Origin: Owenia fusiformis
Taxonomy: Eukaryota > Annelida > Polychaeta > Sabellida > Oweniidae
Assembly (NCBI GenBank): GCA_903813345.2
Contig: CAIIXF020000005.1
Location: 15,505,375-15,569,374 of the forward strand
DNA: 64,000 nt
Reading direction: 5' to 3'
Numbering within the stretch: the first letter of the stretch is position 1; each line of letters begins with the position of its first letter. The notes under the pieces are model-generated. The model ran no database searches and was not told the DNA's origin. It was given only the letters and a program-made list of their open reading frames with translations. Below, piece after piece: positions 15,101-24,741 of the stretch. The position numbers and the translations under genes are program-made.

Positions 15101-18100
15101 TATCTCACAGTGTTTTGGCATACCTTGCCTTTATCATCCTCAAACATGACATACTTTACAATTGTTTGTATCTCACTGTGTTTTGGGCATACCTTGCCTT
15201 TATCATCCTCAGACATGACATAATTTACAATTGTTTGTATCTCACTGTGTTTTTGGGCATACCTTGTCTTTATCATCCTCAAACATGACATAATATAGAA
15301 TTGTTTGTATCTCACAGTGTTTTGGGCAAACCTTGCCTTTATCATCCTCAAACATGACATAATTTACAATTGTTTGTATGTCACAGTGTTTTTGGCATAC
15401 CTTGCCTTTATCATCCTCAAACATGACATAATTTACAATTGTTTGTATCTCACAGTGTTTTGGGCATACCTTATCTTTATCATCCTCAAACATGACATAA
15501 TATAGAATTGTTTGTATCTCACAGTGTTTTGGGCATACCTTGCCTTTATCATCCTCAAACATGACATAATTTACAATTGTTTGTATCTCACAGTGTTTTG
15601 GGCATACCTTGCCTTTATCATCCTTAGACATGACATAATTTTTTACAATTGTTTGTATCTTACAGTGTTTTTGGCATACCTTGCCTTTACCATCCTCAGA
15701 TATGACATAATTTACAATTGTTTGTATCTCACTGTGTTTGTGGGCATACCTTGTCTTTATCATCCTCAAACATGACATAGTATAGAATTGTTTGTATCTT
15801 ACAGTGTTTTTGGCATACCTTGCCTTTATCATTCTCAGATATGACATAATTTACAATTGTTTGTATCTCACTGTGTTTTTGGGCATACCTTGTCTTTATC
15901 ATCCTCAAACATGACATAATATAGAATTGTTTGTATCTTACAGTGTTTTGGGCATACCTTGCCTTTATCATCCTCAGATATGACATAATTTACAATGGTT
16001 TGTATCTCACTGTGTTTTTGGGTATACCTTGTCTTTATCATCCTCAAACATGACATAATATAGAATTGTTTGTATCTCACAGTGTTTTGGGCATACCTTG
16101 CCTTTATCATCCTCAGACATGACATAATATACAATTGTTTTTATCTTACAGTGTCCGACTTGAAGGAATCTGCTGATGCTCTTGCCAATAAATTCCGTAA
16201 CGTTGAGCCAATGTTACTGGACACACAGCGAAACAAGGATGAGGTTGAGGGACTCATCAAACAGCATGATCTTGTCATAAGGTAAGTGTTTATCGAAAAA
16301 TTTTCATACATGTTAAGAATTATCAATTTTTATAATGTTGATATGTTGAAATAAATATATACTAGTATACAGTAAAACCTGTGTATAGTGTTCACGACAG
16401 AGAGGGTAATTTATACAGAAGTCAGTAGAGTGTGTGGAGAAAGCGTGTCCATTAGGGACCGGTGTTTACTAGAGAGAGGTGTTCACTAAAACAGGTTTTA
16501 CTGTATGTGATAGAATATGCCAAATTTTCATACTACATAACCAACAAAATTAAAGTTTTTTCTTCAATGATAACCTCAGAAATACTAAACTCATATTTTG
16601 TTAAAGTTGCAGTGTACTTTAAGTTCTGGTTTGTTAAAGTATTGACTTTAAGATTTAAATAGATGTATTTCTTTCTGATATCAGTCATACATGTATTTCA
16701 CTGTAGGAAAGCAACTTGCATGTGTTTCCTTTTATAGACAAAGAGAGGGAAACTAACAATTGAATGAAGTGGCATCAGACATCATCTTAAATATGAACTT
16801 TTGAGATTTCAAGGTTACCGCCATATTTTAGATCAAACTTTAAATAAAATATAAGTGAATATTAAGTCAAATCGAAATAAAATGTAATCTCTGTTAAATT
16901 CAATGTTAAATGACCAGTGTATTTTTTGACTCAACACATGAGCTGAATCATAAAATAACTAAATAAATGATAAATGATGAATGCAGTTCTCTTGCCATTT
17001 GTCAATATCACAATCATGGTGATATTGATAAATGATTTTGATATTGACAAACAATTTAGGAACATTATAATTTTTTTGTTTAAAAAATACTGGTACAAAT
17101 GTATCTGTCTAGCTCCAGAGGTGACCTACTTACATTTATGAGTATGCAAATTCAGAAAATACATAGAAATGTGTGTACAGCAATTTGATTTACATTACAG
17201 CTTGCTGCCGTACAGTTTACATGCTGAGATCTGCGCATTGTGCATTAAACACACGTGCAATATGGTCACGGCCAGTTACTGTACCCCCGATATGATGAGG
17301 TTGCACAAACAGTAAGCCCCCACAAACCTCTGCATGCAACGTACAGCTTACGATTTCACTCAACTTTCATCTTATTCAGGGCTATCTAAAACGATTCTTA
17401 AATATCAGATATATAGCATTGAATTTTATCACAGTCAAGGATACAGTGTTACTTAATGACTGTGTAGAAAAACATAGAATTTATTTTTACCTTTGCTTGG
17501 ATCTTACAAGCAATCTATAAAGCAACATCTTTGGACTGAATTTGTCTGATCTCGTGTGGATTTTCTCTCACTAAAATTTGATCCTAGCCATTGATAAGAT
17601 GAAAAGTAGTGAAGTGGTAATAGTTGTGTTCGTAATCATATATATATAGGCTTTGGTTAGCTCTCCTGAGGGGATTATCTCAAATGATGAGGGGTGATCT
17701 TATAAATTTTTTAACTGTTCCGCCCTTTGCCGTATGTACATATACTTAGTAAATGCAGAGCTCAATAAGATATTTGAGATGATCCCTGTATGGTAGCTCA
17801 TAACTATGAATTATTTTTTAGGTTTTCTTCTTATTTTTCCATCTTCTAGCATGCTCTCATGTCTTGCCAGTACAGTAGAATGTGTATAAAGTGAGCATCT
17901 TACATTTTATTCTGAAATAAAGAATTCAATGATCAATTTTTTAAATTTCCTTTGATATATCATTTTATTTTTTTTGAAAAAATAGTCAGGTAAGGTGTTC
18001 ACGTATGCATGTTTTGCAGTGTAGTTTTCTTTCAGATCTTTAGATTCCGAACACTGTTGTCATGTATGAAGCACGATTATAGCAACCCTATATGTTACCA

Positions 18101-21100
18101 TAGAAACCATATATGTTACCATAGCAACAATGTTTGTTGTCATAGCACTCTATGTTTACAGCCTGTTGCCATATCAACTCCATGCAGATATGGCTAAGAT
18201 ATGTGTAAAACATAAGACTAACATGGTGACGGCTAGTTACTGTAATCCTGACATGCTACGCTTAAACAATGCGTAAGTTAGCTAGTCTGCATTTTTAAAG
18301 ATGGGTAGACTTTCTGACCTAGTCATAATTGAATATCACAAAGTGACACCGATTTATTTAAAAATTGATTTAGAACTTCATAAAATCACTAAATTCTCAA
18401 ACATTGAGTAATCAGATTGAATTCATATTTAAAAGAAGAGAAAATAATGTACTTCAAAGAACAATTGATTGATTGATTGTTACACATTTACAGCCTGTGT
18501 GAATCTTGAATTGAGATTAAACTAAAAGCAAAAATTTTCTCAAAAACTTATATCTCGGTATCAAAGATGAGTACTGGTAGCCTATTATTAAGTGTACATA
18601 AATGTGGGGTTGGTTTGCATTTTTTTCTTATTTTTAACATTTGACATTAGCAAATCTATTTGCTTCAAAAATAAGAAAAAACACAAATCAGACTCACATT
18701 TATGGGACTTCTTTAGTTAGACCTTCTAGGTTGCACTTTATTTATATTTATTTATATCTGAAATTGAATTGAAATCTTGTTGTGGCTCGTGGACTTTCTG
18801 TCAGTTACTGCCTCCTAACATACTATTAATTAGGACAACACTAACATTAATGGTTATGGAATTATAATTGTCTTTGTTCAATAGACTAGATGCGAGTAGA
18901 AATAATCTTGATTTACGTCATTTAATATTCAAAATTCACTCAAAGTGATGTCATATTTGAAATCGGCATATAAAAGTACATCTAAAAATATGGTTTCGAA
19001 AATTGTCTATCAACTTTGAAAATTTAATTTTTTTTGAAAATGTGACTTCTTGTTCGGGTTGATTCCCCATAGACCCCATGTTACAAAATCACAAAAAGTG
19101 AATTATCTTTTATTGTATTGGACAGATAACATTTTCTTTTACTGGACATATTTTAATTTGCATAACTATTAGATACATAAGGGTTATATGAAAATTGAAC
19201 CACTAAAACAGATGTAATTTAAGTTAAAGGGAACTTTCTACTATACCCGCCATGCTATCTGACCCGAACGAGCCACCTGGTGGTGAATCTGGTAACAACC
19301 TACTCGCATCTGCGTTATTGTTTCAGCATGTTTTTAATGATATTGTGTTCATTAGGTATTGTATGTTACTACTTTTTTGTCTTAATTTGTGTATATTTGT
19401 TTTGCTACTTTTTTTTCTTCTAGTCCTATTCTAGTTATGAATTTATAATAGTCATTCATTATGAATAATATATCATACATTTCAAGTAACATACTTCTAC
19501 TTTAAATTTTTATTTATTGTCAGCATTCATGTATATTTAGTAAATATGAAATATAAAAAATGTGATCCTTACCTATAAGTTCAATTCCAGTTATCTGAGA
19601 ACAATAGTACTATAGTATTTTTGAGAAAATGATTGGACCCCTGGGGAACTACAAGAGCCAGTGTCTGGCAATTCATTATTCAAATTTCAAATATGACAAT
19701 GCTCTGTGGGAGCATAGCTGTTCTCGAATTCATGCATGAATGAATACATGAATGTCTTCTATTATGCATTCTTCATATTGAGTGATGTCAATGGTTCTTT
19801 TTTTTGGATTTGTGACAGCTTATTGGTTCTTTGAAAAATACCATTTTTATGTTTGAATCCAAATATTGATTAGTTTACAGTTATTAATTCAGAAAACATG
19901 ATCCAGACTAGGTTTTCTTTTTGGTCCATTTTTATGAATATTTTTGGAATTATTGCAAAATGTGAGATCCCCCATGATCTAATATTCCTTGTTTTTGGGA
20001 TTCAGACATAACCTTACATCTCATGTTGTTTATAGTGCTATCGAAGCAGGCATCACAGTTGTTAATGAGGTTGGAGTCGACCCAGGAATTGATCACATGT
20101 TAGCCATGGAGTGCTTTGATATTGCCAGGGATGCAGGTGGAAAGGTAAATCTTCATATCATTGAACAGTAGCTTCAAGACTGTGTAACCCCCCCTCCAAG
20201 TACTTCACCTTCCCAACACATGGAGGTGAAGTACACAAGAGAAGGAGTACACAGTCTCGAGGCAAGACTAATTGAATTGACGATTTGCCATATAGCTTCA
20301 AACTATCATTGTCTGGTTTAGATGATATTTTAGAAGGTGTGTATATTAACTATTTAGGACTTAAATTTTTTTCTTGTTTCTGTATTGGATGACATATTTG
20401 AATTTTGAATTATTTCAAGAATGTGAATTTTTTCGTAGGTAAAGTCATTTGTTTCTTACTGTGGAGGTTTGCCTGCTCCAGAATTCTCCGACAACCCTCT
20501 CAGATACAAGTTCAAGTGAGTGATACTAAATATTATCCTACACTTAGTGTACTAAATGTATAATAACATGAAAAAATAAATTTGATATTTATTGGCAAAA
20601 TGAATATCCGGAGGATATCGTAACGATATACTCCGGGCGGAGGATATCGTGACGATATACTCCGGAAAACCCAATATGCGGAGGATATTGTGACGATATA
20701 CTCTGCTTGTTGATTTCCCGCCAAATTGACTCTATTTGGCATGAAATTCATTTTACAATGATATTATACATTCAGTACACTCCTTGTAAGTGTAGGATAA
20801 TAAGAACATCCTATGATTTTTTTCAGAATATCATTTTAATCTACTAGGTGATATTGATATATACACTCGTTCGCTTCGCTCTCTCGTGCAAATATCAATA
20901 TCACCTCGTAGATAAAAATGATATTCCTCAAAATCATAGGATATCCTATAAATAATAATTTAGTAATACATACTGCAATTAAACTTTCCAATTTATGAAT
21001 TAAATGTTCTACTGTACATGTATTTGGCTATTCGGTGTTAGATATAGCCAGGAGTATAACCAGGAATAAAAAATAGGTGGGGCAAAAAAGAGGAAAATTC

Positions 21101-24100
21101 ATTATAATACTATCATTTGCAGACTCCATTATTTCAGTTTCGCTTTGGTTCTATGCCTTGCTACACCCATAATATGTCCCTCTAGGATGTTTTGTAAGTT
21201 ATACTCTCAGTATATTGTAGAATCATTTTATAAATAAAAAGTATTCATACTTATTCTACAGTTGGAGTCCAAGGGGTGTTCTCATGAACTGTCTGTCTGG
21301 AGCAAGATATTTGAAGGATGGAGAGGTATGTCCAATTGTTTGTAAAATTAGTCGAGATAGATGTAATAATATCTCCCTGTGCAGTTTCTACAGAAATATT
21401 AGAGATTGTACTCCTAGTACAGCTGGTGTAAAGCACAGTACAGCTGCTTAATGCACAGTACAGCTGGTGTAACACAGCACATCTGTACAATTCAGCACCA
21501 AACCTCTAAAATTGTGTATCCAATCGCAAGAGGGTAGTAACTTTCACTACTAGACTGGGATTCTGGGTACAAGGAAGTTGCTATGGTGACTGATATGTAC
21601 AAATATATTCAGGTAATTGACGTTCCTGGCGAGGGTCACTTGTTGAACGTGATTGAGCCAAAGACATTCCTACCAGGGTTTCACCTAGAGGGCTACCCCA
21701 ACAGAGACTCCACAATCTACGGCAAGCTATATGATATAGAATCAGCACATACTATCATTAGAGGCACACTCAGATATAGGGTAAGAAAATGTTGATTTTA
21801 CGATGTTTCAAATTATATGGCTGTATAGCAAAGTGGTGACATATTGTTATAATCTCCAACTTTTTTGTTGGATGGTGTTATGTGTTTGGCCGGCATCTGT
21901 AACAAAATGCAGGTTGTGACATTTTGCATGTTAATTCCCTGTTTTGTATTAGAATTAATTGATCACAAATTAAGATGATCCTACAAAATAGTTGTTTTAA
22001 CTTAGAGAAATAATAGAGTTAACTGGTGTTATAAGGGAAAATAATCAATTGTTTTTACAGGGCTTTGCAGAGGCAGCTCAAGCCCTGTTGGATATTGGGC
22101 TGTTGAGTTTAAAGGCACACCCCCTCCTCCATCCAGCTGGACCTGACATTACATGGGTAAGCATTTTTACGTTGTTACCTTTCATTTTATCTCTTTAACT
22201 GTGTTGTGATGAAAAATAGATCAATATTCAAGATGCCCTGCATCAAATGGTCCAGACATTACATGGGTTTACTAGAAAGTCCATGGTAGTATCCATCAAA
22301 AGTTTTTAGATTATAGTGATAATTATGATCGGAATTTTCAAATGTACAGGGTGTAAAATAAATATGTTCTCCCCCTTAATTTCAAGAGAAGAACTTTTGT
22401 GCATAAAAGTGCATCTAGTTGAGCTAGTCATCTGAAACTTTTGTGGAGTTTCTCTGTGAAGCCTGGTTATGATGTGCTAAAGAACAACTCAGATTTCATG
22501 TACAGAAAAAAGTCATCCAACATGATGTGGATGTAAAAGCTAAGGAGGGGAGAACATATTTACTTGACACCCTGTATCCACAAATAATGCCTGCAATTAA
22601 TGTCTTTAATGATATCATGCACTTGTAAAGTATAAGCATATAAACCCATGAGCCAATTATTAAGGTGACAATGTATACAAGTAAATGGTGTCAGAAACAG
22701 AAATCATGGCTTGATTTGCCTAAATTGTCAAAAATGGCAATGCATACCTTGATATAAAAGGTAACCCAAAAACTGTTACCCTATAAATTTTGAATACTTT
22801 CTCAAATATGATTTAATTTTTGTGATTTTTTGTGAAGATAAAGTGTTTATTTGAAAAAACAGTGATGTGCTAATATTACATCTATATGAATTCAAGGTTT
22901 GCATTTTCACGTATCCAAAAATGTTCAAAAATAAAGTTCTTTGTTGACTAATTGGGATTGCTTTCACACATATTTTCGATAACATGTCATATCTTTCAAT
23001 TTTTCTAAAATCATTTTATTTTTATCTTATTGTACATTTCAGAAAGACTATCTCTGCAATACATTTGGCACATCAATGGACATTCTTCCAGACTCCCTGA
23101 GAGAACTTGTTTTTGACAGAGTTGACCAGGAAGATATCAGGATGAACTGCATTGAAAAGTAAATCCCTCATTACAGTATAAGAAGAAAATTTGGCTAGAA
23201 GAAATTTTACTTAATTTGCCGTATGGTTGTAGCAAAATTGCTTGCCCTGCATTGAAATGTATTTTCGTCAATTTGAATTTAGAATAAGGGTAATGGTTAT
23301 CATCTCAGCAAAATTACTTTTTATGAAGTATCAGCCTGTCAGTCTGTATGCCAGCAATTCCTGTGCAAATGAAAACTGGCTATTGTCTGAAATATTAATC
23401 ATTTCCATTTTATTGGGGTCTAAATATCATGTCCTCAAAATTTCACAAAATTTTCACATAACAGACATAGGCCTACCAAATGGTGCCAGTTTCTTATATT
23501 ATGAAAAGACTAGGCTACAATATTATTTACTGACACAAATATTTTGATTTATCCTTGCAGACTGGGATTATTTGAAGATACATTAATAGACAAGAGACAT
23601 ACTCCCCTGGATACACTTTCCAACTATTTAACAAAGAGACTCAGTTATAGTAAGTATTTATTAACTTGAACTACAGGGTTAGCCCAAAAAAGTTAGCCCA
23701 AACAAATCTTAATGACTCGGTCATCCAGTATGAACACTGTTCACTTGTGCCAACTATGGCTTCAAATCCATACTGGATGACTGAGTTATTAGGATTTGTT
23801 TGGGTTAACTTTTTTCTCACCCTGTATTTACAGATATAAGGCCTAAAAAATACAGGGTGCTCTATATGTACACTAGTATACTATCTGTGCTCTAGAGAAT
23901 CAGTAAAATAAATTGGGTCTAAAATCAATAATATTTTCATCGGTAAAGTCATTTCAAGACACCTATTTCTAGTTATGATGTCATTCTTATTGCAGGCCAG
24001 AATACATATATTGCTAATTGTTATTAACTTCTTACAATTTTGTTAACAGTTTACATGACATCATAAATCTTCCCATTAAACCCAAGTTTTCAAAAGGGGT

Positions 24101-24741
24101 CAGGATTTGTCGGAAATGTCTATATGGTTATTCTACTTCCAGATGCTGGTGAAAGAGATCTGCTAATAATGCGTCATGAAATAGACGTTGAATACCCCGA
24201 TGGTTCCCTAGACCGGGAAGACATCAATTTTGTTGTGTATGGTGACCCTAATAGTTACTCTGCCATGGCCAAAACTGTGGGTTTCCCAACTGGCATTGCA
24301 GCAAAGATGGTTCTAGAAGGTATAAACCTATTCTGTAATACATATAGGAAATAATAATTTATTCCACACAATCTAGAATTGAAGCCTGTTGATAAAAAGA
24401 ATAAACTTTTTTCAAAAGTTGTGTACATGATGTATACATCCAACTTTTCACCAATGGTTTTTTAACCAAATGTTCAATACATATTTGGGGGAAATATGCT
24501 TACTAACATTTTGGAACAGCAATATTGTTGGAGGATCAATCTAGTACTTAAATATTATGAATATTTTGTATTATATCACTGTTTCCCTTCAGGTGAGATC
24601 CAACAAAAGGGCATGGTTCTTCCACTGACCAGAGACATCTATAGGCCAATTCTAAAGCGACTTAAACAAGAAGGCATCGTGGCAAATGAGAGTAAAGTAA
24701 TGAGTAATGAAGCCGTCCCAAGAGTGCAGGCTATTGTGTAG
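167..24741 (+). CDS. AASS: Alpha-aminoadipic semialdehyde synthase, 5'-incomplete, 22 exon positions
   Basis: Mitochondrial bifunctional enzyme of lysine breakdown: lysine plus 2-oxoglutarate to saccharopine, then to aminoadipate semialdehyde plus glutamate. Exons with GT/AG borders and consistent phase: 167-343, 716-868, 3016-3162, 11241-11319, 11614-11741, 12256-12407, 12686-12808, 13226-13337, 13627-13686, 13960-14030, 14280-14407, 16152-16281, then 17201-17311 or 18162-18272, 20036-20144, 20439-20515, 21262-21325, 21613-21780, 22061-22156, 23043-23158, 23561-23649, 24143-24319, 24593-24741 (TAG). They give about 871 residues; the family is near 926, so roughly the first 60 lie upstream. 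The reductase half shows FSHTIKAQ and [19 protein letters not shown]. The dehydrogenase half begins at [13 protein letters not shown] (Rossmann) and includes [26 protein letters not shown] and EGYPNRDST. Identity is from recognised family sequence; splice choice is inferred. Confidence 0.95.
1835..2395. repeat. Irregular TGATATTGGG tandem repeat in AASS intron 2
   Basis: The stretch is built from variants of TGATATTGGG and TGATATTTGGG, with related forms such as CCAATATTTGG, repeated about thirty times without a strict period. It lies in the intron between 868 and 3016 and has no coding content. The rest of that intron is ordinary AT-rich sequence. Confidence 0.8.
4238..4633. mobile_element. 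Hairpin MITE (near-perfect palindrome)
   Basis: Starts AAAGGAGGAGGGAA and ends with its complement. Left arm about 4238-4420 and right arm about 4450-4633 pair almost throughout; for example AGACAGGGTAGATGCAAACA on the left is matched in reverse on the right. The loop is about 25-30 nt. There is no coding capacity. It lies in AASS intron 3. Confidence 0.85.
5281..10465. mobile_element. Giant foldback element with tandem-repeat arms
   Basis: The ends are inverted copies: ACTCTAAGAGCGAGG at 5281 and its complement ending at 10465. The outer arms (5281 to about 5860, and about 9900 to 10465) are nearly identical inverted copies and include a C/G-rich segment around 5430 and 10295. Inward, each arm becomes a tandem array of about 180-bp units that share TTGTACAATATCAGGTCTGAA. 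I count about 6 units on the left (5950-7030) and about 12 inverted units on the right (7370-9900). The centre, about 7040-7370 plus 7560-7840, is unlike the units. No transposase is seen. It accounts for most of AASS intron 3 (3163-11240). Confidence 0.85.
14760..16151 (+). repeat. 68-70-bp minisatellite built from the exon-12 acceptor region
   Basis: About 20 tandem units of the type GTTTGTATCTCACAGTGTTT followed by GGGCATACCTTGCCTTTATC and ATCCTCAAACATGACATAAT. It fills the 3' part of the AASS intron before exon 12. The last copy supplies the real splice acceptor: TTATCTTACAG at 16141-16151, directly before the exon. Several upstream units keep the same TATCTTACAG (about 14889, 15655, 15795, 15933); many others have CTCACAG and some have a non-AG CTCACTG. 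Because units are near 69 bp, long spurious open frames run through both strands; I do not call them genes. Confidence 0.95.
16370..16503. mobile_element. TA-flanked MITE, CAGTAAAACCTG termini
   Basis: Begins CAGTAAAACCTG and ends CAGGTTTTACTG, flanked by TA on both sides (16368-16369 and 16504-16505), as for Tc1/mariner-type insertions. It is non-coding. A relative lies at 27447-27619. Confidence 0.8.
17201..17311 (+). CDS. AASS: AASS alternative exon 13a
   Basis: A 111-nt exon with acceptor TTACAG and donor GTAAGC. It is entered and left in the same codon phase as exon 13b. It encodes [18 protein letters not shown] followed by a stretch containing [13 protein letters not shown], which is the region of the saccharopine dehydrogenase domain after the first Rossmann strands. 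The preceding exon (ends 16281) and the next (starts 20036) fit both versions, so either exon gives an open protein. It carries three cysteines absent from 13b. Confidence 0.85.
18094..18128 (+). promoter_or_regulatory. Two GTTACCATAG(C/A)AAC motifs next to alternative exon 13b
   Basis: GTTACCATAGAAAC at 18094-18107 and GTTACCATAGCAAC at 18115-18128. The second is an exact fit to the RFX X-box half-site arrangement, and as RNA it could form a short stem. It ends 33 nt before exon 13b, whose own start holds the related GTTGCCATATCAAC. Function is unproven. Confidence 0.3.
18162..18272 (+). CDS. AASS: AASS alternative exon 13b
   Basis: A 111-nt exon with acceptor TTTACAG and donor GTAAGT, 850 nt after exon 13a. 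It encodes [18 protein letters not shown] followed by a stretch with [13 protein letters not shown]. Its phase and length equal those of 13a, and the two proteins are clearly paralogous. 13b is nearer to the vertebrate sequence at the AKIC (human AKAC) position. Including both would keep the frame but duplicate 37 residues in the NAD/saccharopine-binding region, so mutually exclusive use is the natural inference. Confidence 0.85.
18880..19320. mobile_element. MITE family 'GATGCGAGTAG', full copy
   Basis: Starts CAATAGACTAGATGCGAGTAG-like sequence and ends with the inverse, CTACTCGCATCTGCGTTATTG-like. The length is about 440 bp and it is non-coding. The same internal sequence recurs at 40270-40711 and, inverted and shortened, at 25356 and 30061. 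It lies in the AASS intron after exon 13b. Confidence 0.85.
20531..20802. mobile_element. MITE containing three copies of a GATATCGT palindrome
   Basis: Outer inverted repeat TATTATCCTACACTTAGTGT at 20531 against its complement ending at 20802. Inside are three near-identical imperfect palindromes of the form GGAGGATATCGTNACGATAT, each closed by ACTCC, at about 20609-20635, 20637-20665 and 20679-20707. It lies in an AASS intron and is non-coding. Confidence 0.8.
20808..20943. mobile_element. Hairpin MITE adjoining the previous element
   Basis: ATCCTATGATTTT at 20808 pairs with AAATCATAGGAT ending near 20943. The inner parts GGTGATATTGATAT and ATATCAATATCACC also pair, leaving a loop rich in CGTTCGCTTCGCTCTC. 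It is non-coding. Confidence 0.8.
22347..22574. mobile_element. TA-flanked CAGGGTG MITE
   Basis: Begins CAGGGTGTAAAATAAATATG and ends with the near complement CATATTTACTTGACACCCTG. A TA lies on both sides. It is about 228 bp, non-coding, in an AASS intron. Its terminal motif is shared with three other elements in this window (23674, 39098, 47651), but the interiors differ. Confidence 0.85.
23674..23824. mobile_element. TA-flanked CAGGGTT MITE
   Basis: Begins CAGGGTTAGCCCAAAAAAGT and ends with the near complement ACTTTTTTCTCACCCTG; TA flanks both sides. The inner parts CTTAATGACTCGGTCATCCA and TGGATGACTGAGTTATTAGG also pair. Its ends match the longer 39098-39579 copy. Confidence 0.8.

Noticed and set aside
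14630-16134. Long open frames on both strands with repeated [14 protein letters not shown] or [15 protein letters not shown] peptides
   Set aside because: They are translations of the 68-70-bp minisatellite; the unit length near 69 keeps frames open. No start context or splice support.
23242-23547. 101-codon plus-strand frame between AASS exons
   Set aside because: Lies wholly in an intron, no family match, and AASS exons on both sides join in phase without it.
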